This document shows positions 9,161 to 18,364 of a DNA stretch of 64,000 bases, piece by piece. This DNA is from Candidatus Riflebacteria bacterium HGW-Riflebacteria-1 (GTDB lineage Bacteria > Muiribacteriota > Ozemobacteria > Ozemobacterales > Ozemobacteraceae). How positions within the stretch are numbered: position 1 is the stretch's first letter; each line of letters opens with the position of its first letter. The stretch lies in the NCBI GenBank assembly GCA_002839445.1, contig PGYB01000003.1, forward strand, positions 1-64,000. The letters are read 5' to 3'. The translations under genes and the position numbers were made by a program. Below the pieces are notes generated by a model. The model saw nothing but the letters and a program-made list of their open reading frames with translations. It had not been told where the DNA came from and did not search any database.

Positions 9161-9189
9161 ATAATGAGCTTTTTGCCGCGCGCTGTCAA
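9161..9189 (-). promoter_or_regulatory. sigma70-type promoter of the methionine operon
   Basis: Minus-strand TTGACA (9184-9189), 17-bp spacer, CATTAT (9161-9166). The predicted leader is only about 25 bases, too short for a SAM or cobalamin riboswitch, and none is visible. Confidence 0.6.
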
Positions 9190-9237
9190 GTGCCAGACAA
9201 CAATTTTAAAATAGTTGCGCCAATGAAATTTCGGCAA

Positions 9238-9266
9238 TGAAAAAGAGCTGCCCGAAGGCAGCTCTT
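9238..9266 (-). terminator. Intrinsic terminator of the subtilase gene
   Basis: On the minus strand GAGCTGCC-TTCG-GGCAGCTC forms an 8-bp stem with a stable TTCG tetraloop, followed by TTTTT. Confidence 0.9.
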
Positions 9267-9291
9267 TGTGCTGATTCAGCTTGAATATAGC

Positions 9292-10821
9292 TTACTTATG
9301 CAGTTCGCTGGCCAGTCTTGCTGACGCGGCGTCTTTAAGAAGAGCCTGGGCAGCTTCGCCACCGTTCTGATTGACGCTGATCATCAGCGCTCTGAACTGA
9401 CCTTCGTCGAGGTCAAGTGAGCGTTCAACGATTGAGCGGGCCAGAGGAGCGGCAAGAGGAGATACTGCCTGCATGCCGATGAGAGCTTTTTCAGCATGGA
9501 TAGCTGATTCGTATGCATCGAAAGCAGAAGCAAGGCCGCTGTTCTGCAGAACTTTTTCGACGATTTTATAAGAGTCAATGAGACCAGAACCGAATTTACC
9601 GTCTTTGCCGGGGGCGCCAAGGTCTTTTGCGGTTTCTTCGGCGAGCAGGCGAACCTGATCGATGGTGAGAGTCGGGTCAGCCTGATACATGAGAGCGGCA
9701 ACGCCGGCAACATGTGGGCATGCCATTGAGGTGCCGCTGTTGCTAACCAGACCGCCGCCGATTTTGCAGGAAATGATCTTGTCGCCGGGTGCAGCGATGT
9801 CGGGCTTCATCAGCGGAACGCCATCCCAGGCAATCGGGCCCTGGCTGCTGAAATAAGCAAGCGTATCGGTTGAAGTGGTAGCGGCAACAGCCCATGAATG
9901 CGGGAAAGCGGCCGGAGTTCCAACCTTGCCACCCCACATGCCATTGTTACCAGCGGCAAATACCGGCAGAACGCCAGCGGTCACCCAGTTATCAACTGCA
10001 ACCCAGAAGGTCTTGTTCGTAGAATCGTTTGAGCCCCATGAGTTGTTGATGAGTCTTGGGCCATCGTTGGTTTCGGCAATTCCGTCGGGATCGAGCATCC
10101 ACTGCATACCGTTCAGAAGAACTTCCTGAGTGGTGCCGCCGCTGGTATCAAATACGCGGCCAATGATCAGGCGGGCGCCCGGAGCTACGCCAACGCCCTG
10201 GCTTCCGGCAACGGTTCCGGCGACATGTGTGCCGTGACCCTGAGTGTCGGTAGGAGTCTGCACCTGCTCAGCGGTAAAATCTTTGAAAGAAAGAATTTTG
10301 CCGGCAAGAGCGGCATGAGAACCGTCGATGCCAGTATCGATAATGCCAACAACCACGCCAGCGCCATCGATTCTGAATTTCTGCCACACTTCAGGAGCGC
10401 GCACCTTCTGAATGCCCCACTGTATAACGGCGGGTTCAGTGGTGACGTCTGTTTTGGCAATGTCCCTGTCGATAAAGATCTGGTATTTATTAAGGAAAAC
10501 TTCGGCCACGTTGGGCAGTTTGGCAATGCGCGCGATTTCGTCTGCTGAAGCGTCAATAGCGAAAGCGTTGGCGACCCAGAGAGGATTAATATTTGAATTA
10601 ATTGGTGATTTAACAATTTTGTTAACTGACTTGAGATTATTTCTCAGAGTCTGCTGCAACGTGCTGATAACCTGACTGCGTGAAGCTCCATGCAGTTTGA
10701 CATCGGCAGCTTTGAAACGCACGATGTATCTGGCGCTGTCGCCCTGACTGGCCATGGCTGCGTGCCCGGCACAAAGGGCAAAAACCAGTACAATACAAAG
10801 AACACTTAGACCTTTTCTCAT
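9292..10821 (-). CDS. Secreted subtilisin-like serine protease (S8)
   Basis: Extracytoplasmic endopeptidase. Signal peptide at residues 1-25, an inhibitor_I9-like propeptide at about 30-118, then the peptidase domain with the catalytic triad visible: D162 in GIIDTGIDGSH, H196 in GHGTHVAGT and S365 in GTSMACPHVAG. The oxyanion-hole Asn lies in AAGNNG near 292. A helical tail of about 80 residues follows the catalytic domain and could be a second propeptide or an attachment element. It is monocistronic, with its own terminator downstream. The ribosome site AAGGAG is 11 bases before the ATG, somewhat far. Confidence 0.93.
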   Translation of the reverse strand: MRKGLSVLCIVLVFALCAGHAAMASQGDSARYIVRFKAADVKLHGASRSQVISTLQQTLRNNLKSVNKIVKSPINSNINPLWVANAFAIDASADEIARIAKLPNVAEVFLNKYQIFIDRDIAKTDVTTEPAVIQWGIQKVRAPEVWQKFRIDGAGVVVGIIDTGIDGSHAALAGKILSFKDFTAEQVQTPTDTQGHGTHVAGTVAGSQGVGVAPGARLIIGRVFDTSGGTTQEVLLNGMQWMLDPDGIAETNDGPRLINNSWGSNDSTNKTFWVAVDNWVTAGVLPVFAAGNNGMWGGKVGTPAAFPHSWAVAATTSTDTLAYFSSQGPIAWDGVPLMKPDIAAPGDKIISCKIGGGLVSNSGTSMACPHVAGVAALMYQADPTLTIDQVRLLAEETAKDLGAPGKDGKFGSGLIDSYKIVEKVLQNSGLASAFDAYESAIHAEKALIGMQAVSPLAAPLARSIVERSLDLDEGQFRALMISVNQNGGEAAQALLKDAASARLASELHK

Positions 10822-11015
10822 ACTCTTATGTACTCCTTACAAGGTAATGCAATAATCGTAGCACATTCAGGTGAACTAAAACAACAATCTATTGCGTATC
10901 GGTACATAAGGCTGGCGACATACAGAAATTCTCGGTGAGAAGCCAAACCTGCATCATACGATAGATGTTTTGTGACTGGGCAACTGTATGACGAAGATAA
11001 CACCGCCGGCAGACG

Positions 11016-12329
11016 TCAGTTGCCGGCGGCGCCGGCAGTTGCAAAAATCTGCAGTAATACGAGAATGCCGATGGCCATTGATAAAAGCGTTGTAGGAATA
11101 CCAAACCTCGCGTAAGCCCAGAAGGAGATATTACAGCGGTCTTTCGCAGATTCGGCTACAATCAGATTGGCAACCGAGCTGAAGAGCGTCATGTTACCTG
11201 CAATTGTGCTGACATAGGCAAGAATGCTCCAGAAAAGTTCCGGATTGCCAAGCGATGGTACACTGTGCGCGGCCAGCAGAACATAGGGCACATTAGAGAG
11301 AATATTTGAACCAACAAGTGTTATCCCTGAAAATATCCAGACCTGTGAAGCAATATTGCCGGCAACCATCTGTAATGGGCTCTCAGTAATAACTCTGGCG
11401 AGACCGCTGGTCTGCAATCCGCCGATTACCACGAACAGAGATGCAAAAAACAGCAGCAGCGACCACTCCACCCGGGCAAGCAGATCAGCCGGGTCTTTCC
11501 GATGAACAGTAATAACTATCACCGCGCCGGCAAGGGCAGAAAAAGCCATTGAAAATCCGGTTGCGAAGCCAAGGCAGGCCAGACCGAGCCCGGCCAGGCC
11601 TATGCGCAGACTCCGCGTCTTTTCCTGATCTTCAGAGACCTCAGACTCGCTGCCATTGTCTTTGCAATCGCCATTTGCCGGCTCAGTCAGCCGCAGGTGA
11701 TTGCGATAATAAAACCAGGCAAGAAGCGAGTTAATGAACATCGCGGCGATAACCGGCACCGCCATTATTGCAATAAACTTGAGATAGTTCAAGCCCGACA
11801 GGCTGCCCACAATCATGTTTTGAGGGTTACCAGTAAGGGTCAGGGCCGAACCGATGTTAGCCGAGGTTACCAATACAATCAGGTAAGGAAAAGGATTCAG
11901 ACGCTTGTGACGACAGATTTCCAGCACCAATGGCGTCATTACGACGCATACTGTGTCGTTCACCAGTATTGCAGAAGAAATTGCCGAAATGACCGAAAGC
12001 GCCATCAACAAGCCAAAAGGTGACTCGAGCCTGGAAACGGTTCTGGTAAAGCGCTGAAAAAGCCCGGCGGCGCGCAGGTGTTCCGCGATGATCATCATGC
12101 CGAGCAGCAGGCAGATCGTGTCCCAGTTGACCATTGCGTAGGCTTCTTCCGGGGTCATGACCCCGCAAAGAACCATGAGCACAGCGCCCAGCATCGCCGC
12201 CGAAGGTCGACCGATCGGCAACAGGTGCATGCGGCGTACCGATATCATGATAAAGGTAAAAACAAAAATCAGCCCGGCCGCCCACGGGTGCCGTAAGCCT
12301 TCACCACTGCTTATGAGTAGTTCTTCCAT
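11016..12329 (-). CDS. ArsB/NhaD-superfamily (ion transporter) carrier
   Basis: Polytopic inner-membrane carrier with about 11-12 predicted helices arranged as two similar halves. The family hallmarks are the pore stretches ILVNDTVCVVMTPLV in the first half and TSANIGSALTLTGNPQNMIVG next to it, matched in the second half by GSNILSNVPYVLLA. These mark the ion-transporter superfamily that contains ArsB, NhaD and SLC13-like carriers. A charged cytoplasmic linker (about 215-235) separates the halves. There are no ars genes nearby, so the substrate (arsenite, sodium/proton, sulfate or dicarboxylate) is open. AGGGG lies 7 bases before the ATG and a consensus promoter precedes it. Confidence 0.85.
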   Translation of the reverse strand: MEELLISSGEGLRHPWAAGLIFVFTFIMISVRRMHLLPIGRPSAAMLGAVLMVLCGVMTPEEAYAMVNWDTICLLLGMMIIAEHLRAAGLFQRFTRTVSRLESPFGLLMALSVISAISSAILVNDTVCVVMTPLVLEICRHKRLNPFPYLIVLVTSANIGSALTLTGNPQNMIVGSLSGLNYLKFIAIMAVPVIAAMFINSLLAWFYYRNHLRLTEPANGDCKDNGSESEVSEDQEKTRSLRIGLAGLGLACLGFATGFSMAFSALAGAVIVITVHRKDPADLLARVEWSLLLFFASLFVVIGGLQTSGLARVITESPLQMVAGNIASQVWIFSGITLVGSNILSNVPYVLLAAHSVPSLGNPELFWSILAYVSTIAGNMTLFSSVANLIVAESAKDRCNISFWAYARFGIPTTLLSMAIGILVLLQIFATAGAAGN

Positions 12330-12358
12330 TCATCGCCCCTTAACGTATGCAGGGGCCG

Positions 12359-12387
12359 ATTATATGCCTGAGTCCGCCAACTTTCAA
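12359..12387 (-). promoter_or_regulatory. Strong sigma70 promoter of the ArsB/NhaD-type carrier
   Basis: Minus-strand TTGAAA, 17-bp spacer and a perfect TATAAT; the best promoter match in this part of the window. Confidence 0.75.
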
Positions 12388-12447
12388 GCACGCAACAAAA
12401 TAAATTCGCGAGAGAGAATAATCCTTCGTCAACATTGAGTTCAGCAG

Positions 12448-13155
12448 CTATTGCCGCAGATGTTCGTCGATGACCAGGCCGTCTTCGAGGGTGATGATGC
12501 GGTCAGCAAGGCCGCCCAGGGCCAGGTTATGCGTGGTAACGATCACCGCCAGATTCTTTTCGCTGACCAGCCGGCGAAAAAGCGCAAAGACCGCTTCGCC
12601 GTTTGCCTTGTCAAGGTTGCCGGTGGGTTCGTCGGCGATCAGAACCTTTGAATCGGTTATCAGCGCGCGCGCAATCGCTACCCGCTGCATCTGACCGCCA
12701 GACAACTCTTTGGGAAGATGGCCGGCGCGATTTTCGAGGTCGACCTGACGAAGTATTTCAAGAGTTTTTTCGCGGTCGACCGCGCGGCGCAGAAACATCA
12801 GGGGCAGCTCGACATTTTCGGCCACAGTCAAAGTCGGAAGCAGATGAAACTTTTGAAATACAAAGCCGAGAACGCCCTGGCGCACATTCACCAACTCTTC
12901 TTCGACCAGGCCGCTGACAGATCTCCCGGCGATTAACAGTTCACCGGCATCAGGAGCATCAAGACACGACAGAAGATTAATCAGCGTCGTCTTGCCTGAC
13001 CCGGAAGGCCCAAGAATAGAAACCATTTCGCCGGCTCTGATATCAAGACTGACACCATCGAGCGCCTTGATTGTTTCTATTCCGCGCTGGTAATGTTTTT
13101 TCAGTCCTCGCGCACTGATAATCGGTGCGACCATTGTTTCTGTATTGTTGCTCAT
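12448..13155 (-). CDS. ABC transporter ATPase, MacB/LolD type
   Basis: Cytoplasmic ATPase subunit for the permease encoded 12 bp upstream. Walker A GPSGSGKTT (about 49-57), Q-loop region FVFQKFHLLP, signature LSGGQ (151-155), Walker B VLIADE (171-176) and the switch histidine in VTTHN are intact. It belongs to the subgroup that powers mechanotransmission (MacB, LolD, FtsE-like) rather than solute import; no substrate-binding protein is nearby. Ribosome site CAGGAG. Last gene of a five-gene leftward envelope operon. Confidence 0.93.
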   Translation of the reverse strand: MSNNTETMVAPIISARGLKKHYQRGIETIKALDGVSLDIRAGEMVSILGPSGSGKTTLINLLSCLDAPDAGELLIAGRSVSGLVEEELVNVRQGVLGFVFQKFHLLPTLTVAENVELPLMFLRRAVDREKTLEILRQVDLENRAGHLPKELSGGQMQRVAIARALITDSKVLIADEPTGNLDKANGEAVFALFRRLVSEKNLAVIVTTHNLALGGLADRIITLEDGLVIDEHLRQ

Positions 13156-13167
13156 ATAAGTCTCCTG

Positions 13168-14412
13168 TTATTCGCCTTCGCGAATAGCTTCTACCGGCCG
13201 CATCGAAGAGGCCCGCCACGCCGGATACAATCCGGCAAAACACCCGACAACTGCCGAACCAAGCAGGGCAACGAGCATTACCTGCGGTGTAATTGCAACC
13301 ATAGAGCCTCTGGTTCCAAAGTCGATCAGTGATTGAATCGCCTTCTCAACCAGGCTGGTGCCCGACAAAGCCAGTAATATCCCGCCTATTCCACCGCCCA
13401 GACAGATCGCCATGGTTTCAAGCCAGATGATCTGAAAAATATCGCTCTTGCTGGCGCCAATCGCTTTCATAATGCCGATTTCGCCGGTTCGCTCGAAAAC
13501 ACTCATCATGATTGAATTTATAACGCCAATTATAGCAACAATTATTGCCACGACTGCGACCGACGCAATCATGGTCTGGGCGGTTTCCACCAGACTGACC
13601 AGCGTGGTTTTAACCTGCTGCAGACCAACGACCTGAACCTCAGGCAACTGTGCCCAGCGCTGTTCAAACTGACGCAATGCAAAGCCTGAAAAATTTTTCA
13701 GTTTAAACCCGACGATAGTTAACTCAGTGGGCCGATTGAACAGGCTTCGAGCCAGGCCGATCGGCATAAACACTGTGCCGTCGTCCTGGGTGCCGGTTCG
13801 TTCAAGAATACCGGCAACCTTGAATTCGCTCATCACCGGCTCAGTCTGGCCGTAGGGCGTGATCGACATGTAGTATGAATCACCGACTTTGCGCTGCTCA
13901 TATTCAGCAACTTCGAAGCCGAGAACCACTTCGCCAGTTGCCTCGTCAGCGAACCAGCGGCCACCCTGATGACCCGCACTCTGCGACATTGTCATCCATG
14001 GCTTCATTGACACGAAACTTTCAACTTCGATCCCAGAAATGATCGCAAATGACGAGGCCGATTCATCGCTGATACCAGAGCCCTCCTTTTCGGCGACCCC
14101 GACAAAGATCGGAGTTATAGCTGAAATGTCCGGATCAGACCTGACCTTATCATAAGTGCTTGATGGCAGATATACGAGCCCGGTGCCGCCTTTCAGCATC
14201 ATCGTTGCCGCCTCATAAGGGCAGCCTTTCGCCATAATCATCACCTGAAAGCCCAGTTTATCTATGCTGACATCTATTGATTGGCGATAGCCGATGTTAA
14301 AGCCAATAAGACTTACGGCAACCGCCACGGCCAGCGCCACTCCCGTGATGGTCAGGCCTGTGCGCAAAGGCCGCCTGAACAAATTTTTGAACGCAAATGC
14401 CATGAATCGCAT
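13168..14412 (-). CDS. ABC transporter permease, MacB/FtsX family
   Basis: Inner-membrane permease with the MacB topology. One N-terminal helix (about residues 15-37), a large periplasmic domain of roughly 230 residues, and three C-terminal helices (about 275-300, 325-350, 370-395) ending PAWRASSMRPVEAIREGE, the typical FtsX-family tail. It should pair with the adjoining ATPase and act mechanically on a periplasmic or lipoprotein substrate. AAGGAG precedes the start; a second ATG three codons later is possible. No MacA-type adaptor is encoded nearby. The upstream FMN_bind-like and OB-fold proteins may be partners. Confidence 0.9.
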   Translation of the reverse strand: MRFMAFAFKNLFRRPLRTGLTITGVALAVAVAVSLIGFNIGYRQSIDVSIDKLGFQVMIMAKGCPYEAATMMLKGGTGLVYLPSSTYDKVRSDPDISAITPIFVGVAEKEGSGISDESASSFAIISGIEVESFVSMKPWMTMSQSAGHQGGRWFADEATGEVVLGFEVAEYEQRKVGDSYYMSITPYGQTEPVMSEFKVAGILERTGTQDDGTVFMPIGLARSLFNRPTELTIVGFKLKNFSGFALRQFEQRWAQLPEVQVVGLQQVKTTLVSLVETAQTMIASVAVVAIIVAIIGVINSIMMSVFERTGEIGIMKAIGASKSDIFQIIWLETMAICLGGGIGGILLALSGTSLVEKAIQSLIDFGTRGSMVAITPQVMLVALLGSAVVGCFAGLYPAWRASSMRPVEAIREGE

Positions 14413-14428
14413 TGACTGACTCCTTTGC

Positions 14429-14809
14429 TTAATAAAACTCTGCAGCAGTGCCTACCAGCTCAAGTTCATCCTTGTTTTTCAACAGCTGCCCCTGGACTTT
14501 TACATTCTTGCCCAGCCACTGCGGAAACTTGATGCCCATGTGGCCGAGCTCGATCTTTACCTGTCTGCCTGAGCTGTCGTCGAGATAGAACCAGCAGCCT
14601 GAGCTCGGACATTGCCGGGTTATCTTGCCAGTTACCACTACAGAAGCAGCAAGATGACGATCTGGATCAGCATACAGGTCTTTCATCTGCATCTGAGGAA
14701 CGTCAGCGGCAAAGGCTGCGCCATAATGCGTCGGCACCTGTGTTGTCTGCATCAGCCAGAGAGAGCCTCCAATAATGAGAGCGAGCGATAGCAGCAGTAT
14801 TTTTTTCAT
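14429..14809 (-). CDS. Exported OB-fold protein (DUF4920-like)
   Basis: A small protein with an N-terminal signal or anchor (residues 1-20). A single OB-fold-like domain follows: SVVVTGKITRQCPSSGCWFYLDD, cut by a CPSSGC pair of cysteines, then KNVKVQGQLLKNKDELELVG. The pattern resembles DUF4920-type periplasmic proteins, where two cysteines in CxxxGCW could bind metal or form a disulfide. Its biochemical role is unknown. It lies 1 bp from the FMN_bind-like gene and 16 bp from the permease, so a role in the same envelope process is likely. Confidence 0.75.
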   Translation of the reverse strand: MKKILLLSLALIIGGSLWLMQTTQVPTHYGAAFAADVPQMQMKDLYADPDRHLAASVVVTGKITRQCPSSGCWFYLDDSSGRQVKIELGHMGIKFPQWLGKNVKVQGQLLKNKDELELVGTAAEFY

Positions 14810-14810
14810 A

Positions 14811-15503
14811 CTAGTTTTCCTTTGTTTTCAGCAGTTCAAGCGTTCTTGCGAAGAAAGGCTCAAACTTGCGATTGTAAATGAACATGTCGAGAAGAATGAG
14901 ATTTTTACGAATACCGCGAATGGAAGCCGCAAAGTCGGCCCCCCTTTTCTCGGGTGCAAAATTCTTCAGAATGCCATGAACCCTGTCAGCATCGCTTTCT
15001 GGCTCGACCCTGGCAAAATAATCGTGCTTATAAAAGTCACCCAGAGTCAGGCCGGTGAAGCTTCTACGAAAATCGCGATTTTTCAAAGCTCTGGCTTCAG
15101 GGCTTTCAAGGCGCTGAAAAAAGAAATTTACAATTTCACCAGTCTGCGGATCTGTTGCCAGAAAGACTTGTATGACTCCGCCACGCCCCGGAACATTCAC
15201 GCCATGTACAATGCCGATCAGCTCATCTCCCTTGAACACCGTGTAAACAGTATAGGGGGTGTCGTAGGCCTCATAGACTGCGTCGAGATCTGATCCCAGG
15301 CGCTCTTTGAGCTCGGCATATAGTTTCTGCCCATCAGGAAAACTGCGAAACTCGCGAACCTCTTCCTTAAAGCTGGTCACGGCTGGATAAAGAAACTTGA
15401 GATCCTGGGCGGGATTGCTCAAGGTACAACCGATAGCGCCAAAAAGCGCAGGAACAGGCCACATTAGCGAGAACAGCAGAATTGCAGAAATCAGGGATTT
15501 CAT
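14811..15503 (-). CDS. Exported FMN_bind-like domain protein
   Basis: A signal peptide (residues 1-23) precedes a domain resembling the FMN_bind fold of RnfG/NqrC: DELIGIVHGVNVPGRGGVIQ, then a GEIVNFFFQRLESPEARAL segment corresponding to the usual region around ExPGLG. The covalent-flavin motif (S/T-G-A-T) is absent, so it may bind something other than covalent FMN. Two cysteines at most, no heme motifs. It sits inside the barrel/OB-fold/MacB-type operon. Domain call is moderate; function unknown. Confidence 0.65.
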   Translation of the reverse strand: MKSLISAILLFSLMWPVPALFGAIGCTLSNPAQDLKFLYPAVTSFKEEVREFRSFPDGQKLYAELKERLGSDLDAVYEAYDTPYTVYTVFKGDELIGIVHGVNVPGRGGVIQVFLATDPQTGEIVNFFFQRLESPEARALKNRDFRRSFTGLTLGDFYKHDYFARVEPESDADRVHGILKNFAPEKRGADFAASIRGIRKNLILLDMFIYNRKFEPFFARTLELLKTKEN

Positions 15504-15535
15504 GATAACACCTCGAAAGTCTTATTTAATGCTGA

Positions 15536-16747
15536 TTACCAGTAACGATAATATTGCACGGTGGTAATTGTGTCAGGCGAACCGCTCTGCACGCTCAGCT
15601 TTTTCTCAACGTTAAGCTTTATCCATTCAAGACTGGCGTTGCCGACATCGTTCTTCATATACCAGGTCAGCTCGCCAATCAGCGAATCATCGTTTTCGTT
15701 CGGCAAGGTCTCCTGCCAGAACCGGCGATATTGCGTCGCCCAGCCAAACTTGCGATCAGCGCGCAAAAAATCAACCTGGTAGAGCTGGGTCAGCACGTCA
15801 TCGGACTCATCTTTACCAGTGCTCAATTCGCCGGTCAACGTCATTTTGCCGCCGGGAACCGCCCGACCATAGCGCCCGTCAATACCGACTCTGAGCGTAT
15901 CAACGATTTTCCCATTTCTTGCAGCAGCCATAACTGAGTGACTGCGCATTACGGCGTGCTTTGACAAGCGCTCACCAGTAATGACCGCCAGACCACCTTC
16001 GAGACCATGCTCGTAGAGATACTTGTTGGCCAGGCTTATTCTGGCGCCGAGCAGTCCACTTTGCCCCTTTCGGGCGATATCATAGCCTGACCCAAGCATG
16101 TAATAGAGATCGTAATTCAGATTATCATTCACAGAGCCCCAGAACCCGGCATACCAGTCGCGTTCAAAACCGAAGTTGCGATCGTTCGACAGTTGCAGAA
16201 TCGTAGCATGAGTATCTGTCTGAAGATTCAGACCGAATGGCAGATATAATCTGCCAAACCTGAAATTGAAACGGCCAAGATTTCTGGCCCTGGCTTCTGG
16301 TGCCATCCATGAGTCAAGAGCGTTGTAGAGGTCAAAATACAGATTGTGATACTCAAGAAACAATTCAGGGCGGGTTTCACCTTCCATGTCGTTGCCAACA
16401 TGCATGTAGTTTCTGCGAAATACCAGACGAGTCTGCACATTAAAGCTCGAAGTTGTCGATACTTCATCGGCAAATCGCTTCAACAGCTCAAAACCATATG
16501 AATGGCGGTGATAGGGTTCTGACTTTCCGCCATTATTGTCAGAAGAAAAAGAAAACTGGGTCATGATCTCATTCTTGAAGAAAGAACTGCCCGAAGACTT
16601 CTGACTTGAACTCAAGTTAAGAGTGGTGCTGGCAGCCGCTGTTTCAAGATCGGCGAAGAGATCAGTGCCCTGTGCATTCGCTGCAGCCGTTACCAGAAAG
16701 CATGCCACCATCAGTAAGAACGCTATTTGCAGAAATTCTCGACGCAT
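15536..16747 (-). CDS. Predicted outer-membrane beta-barrel protein
   Basis: Signal peptide (residues 1-25, ending ANAQ), a serine-rich linker, then about 330 residues of alternating polar/aromatic strands, for example FNFRFGRLYLPFGLNL and LNYDLYYMLGSGYD. The protein ends in an aromatic residue (YYRYW), as barrels recognised by BamA do. A porin-like or alginate/phosphate-porin-like barrel is the best guess. First gene of the operon with the FMN_bind-like, OB-fold and ABC genes; ribosome site GAGGAG. Confidence 0.75.
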   Translation of the reverse strand: MRREFLQIAFLLMVACFLVTAAANAQGTDLFADLETAAASTTLNLSSSQKSSGSSFFKNEIMTQFSFSSDNNGGKSEPYHRHSYGFELLKRFADEVSTTSSFNVQTRLVFRRNYMHVGNDMEGETRPELFLEYHNLYFDLYNALDSWMAPEARARNLGRFNFRFGRLYLPFGLNLQTDTHATILQLSNDRNFGFERDWYAGFWGSVNDNLNYDLYYMLGSGYDIARKGQSGLLGARISLANKYLYEHGLEGGLAVITGERLSKHAVMRSHSVMAAARNGKIVDTLRVGIDGRYGRAVPGGKMTLTGELSTGKDESDDVLTQLYQVDFLRADRKFGWATQYRRFWQETLPNENDDSLIGELTWYMKNDVGNASLEWIKLNVEKKLSVQSGSPDTITTVQYYRYW

Positions 16748-16793
16748 TTTTTCTCCTCACCAGTAATTATCCATGGTTCTAGACTTTAAACAT

Positions 16794-16922
16794 TATTCTG
16801 AGATTGCTTCGCTTCGCCCGCAATGACAAACTTTTTCCAGACATGTCATTGGTCGGTTCGCTACTATCCTGATGCTCACCGGCGCTTGGCCATCCATGGC
16901 CAAAAAGCCAGCTCTGAGCTAA
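16794..16922. repeat. Dispersed repeat copy with 35-bp module
   Basis: Contains the small repeat GATTGCTTCGCTTCGCCCGC plus AATGACA. Further right, at 16888-16922, is a 35-bp module whose reverse complement matches 62434-62468 at 33 of 35 bases. No ORF of note. It lies between the barrel operon and the response regulator. Likely a non-coding mobile repeat. Confidence 0.7.
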
Positions 16923-16987
16923 CCTCGATAAAATCAAATTTTGCAAGTTACTCTTAATTCTGAGCAAAAACAGTGCCATACATTTTT

Positions 16988-18364
16988 TTACCCCGAAGAT
17001 GTTGCTGAGGGCAAGCCAAGTTTCTTCATTTTATAGCGCAGAGTTCGTTCGTTAATTCCCAGCTCTCGCGCGGCCTCTGACTGGTTTCCGTTCGATACCT
17101 TGAGAGCTTCGAAAATGCATTGTTTTTCGAGTTTGTTAACTTTTTCCTGCAAAGAATTTGGGTCTGCTTTTTCAACCTGCTCGACAAAATCGCCGAACTC
17201 CTGTGGTAAATCGTTTAAATCGATCATCTGGTCTGGAACCAGAAAAAACAGACGCTCAATCAGATTTTCGAGTTCACGCACATTACCGGGCCACGCATAA
17301 GCCTGCAGGGCCTGCATAGAACGTTTCGAGAATTCTTTGGCCGGCGCGCCGTATTGAGCAGCCATCTTGTACATTTTTGCGCTAACAAACAGTGGAATAT
17401 CCTCTATTCTGCTCCGCAATGACGGCAGTTTCAACGGAATAACCGCCAGTCGATAGAACAAATCTTCGCGAAAACTGCCTTTTTTGACCATTTCGGTAAG
17501 ATCGCGGTTTGTCGCTGCTACCCAGCGAATATCGGCTATCTGAACCTTGTTGGCCCCTACCCTGCAGAATTCTCCCGATTGAATTACCCGCAAAAGCTTT
17601 GGCTGCAGCGATAACGGCAACTCGGCGATTTCGTCGAGAAAAAGTGTGCCGCCATCGGCATCCTCGACCCGACCGGGTCTGGCCTTATCAGCGCCGGTAA
17701 AAGCGCCGCGAACATGCCCAAAGAACTCGCTTTCAACGAGGTTTTCAGGAATCGCTCCGCAGTTAACCGCGACAAAAGGCGCACGCGACCTCTGACTTGC
17801 CGAGTGCAGAAACCTCGCCAGGATCTCTTTACCGGTGCCAGACTCACCCTGAATAAGAACCGATGCATCGCTGCGGGCAGCTTTGCCAGCCTGGTCGAGC
17901 ACCTCAAGAAACGCCGGGTGCTTCCCGATTATTTTAACCTGAGGAACAGCGCGCGCCAGCTCAGCCTTTAACTGCCTGTTCTCATTTTTAAGCGTCACCT
18001 TTTCGGCGATCGCCTTTATCTTGGCTTCAAGCCAGGCAAGATTTACCGGCTTTTCAAAGTAATCAAGAGCACCGATTTTGATCGCTTCAACGGCAGAACC
18101 GACCGAAGCAAATGCTGTAACCAGAAGCACTTCTGCATCAGGATCGAGCTCTTTGACCTGTCTTAAAAACGAAAGGCCATCCATGCCGGGCATGCGCAAA
18201 TCAGTTATAACCAGGTGAAAACTCTGACTTTTCATCAGTTCGAGGGCCTGTTCAGGCTCCTGACTGGTGCGGGTCCGATGCCCCATCCGGGTGACCGCTT
18301 CTGCCAGCAGATCAGCCTGGCGAAGGTCATCATCAACTACAAGTATCGACAAATGTTTGATCAT
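16988..18364 (-). CDS. sigma54-dependent NtrC-family response regulator
   Basis: Receiver domain (residues 5-118) with phospho-acceptor D55 in VITDLRMPGMDG and K105. An AAA+ ATPase follows, with Walker A GESGTGKE (173-180), the sigma54-contacting loop GAFTGA (220-225) and the GGTLFLDEIAELP Walker B. The C-terminal Fis-type HTH is NQSEAARELGINERTLRYKM. It should activate sigma54 promoters when phosphorylated by the kinase whose gene overlaps it by 4 bp. Targets are not visible. Length (458) is normal. Confidence 0.95.
   Translation of the reverse strand: MIKHLSILVVDDDLRQADLLAEAVTRMGHRTRTSQEPEQALELMKSQSFHLVITDLRMPGMDGLSFLRQVKELDPDAEVLLVTAFASVGSAVEAIKIGALDYFEKPVNLAWLEAKIKAIAEKVTLKNENRQLKAELARAVPQVKIIGKHPAFLEVLDQAGKAARSDASVLIQGESGTGKEILARFLHSASQRSRAPFVAVNCGAIPENLVESEFFGHVRGAFTGADKARPGRVEDADGGTLFLDEIAELPLSLQPKLLRVIQSGEFCRVGANKVQIADIRWVAATNRDLTEMVKKGSFREDLFYRLAVIPLKLPSLRSRIEDIPLFVSAKMYKMAAQYGAPAKEFSKRSMQALQAYAWPGNVRELENLIERLFFLVPDQMIDLNDLPQEFGDFVEQVEKADPNSLQEKVNKLEKQCIFEALKVSNGNQSEAARELGINERTLRYKMKKLGLPSATSSG

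Noticed and set aside
9129..9190. SAM or cobalamin riboswitch ahead of the methionine operon
   Set aside because: The predicted leader is about 25 bases and no riboswitch core is visible.
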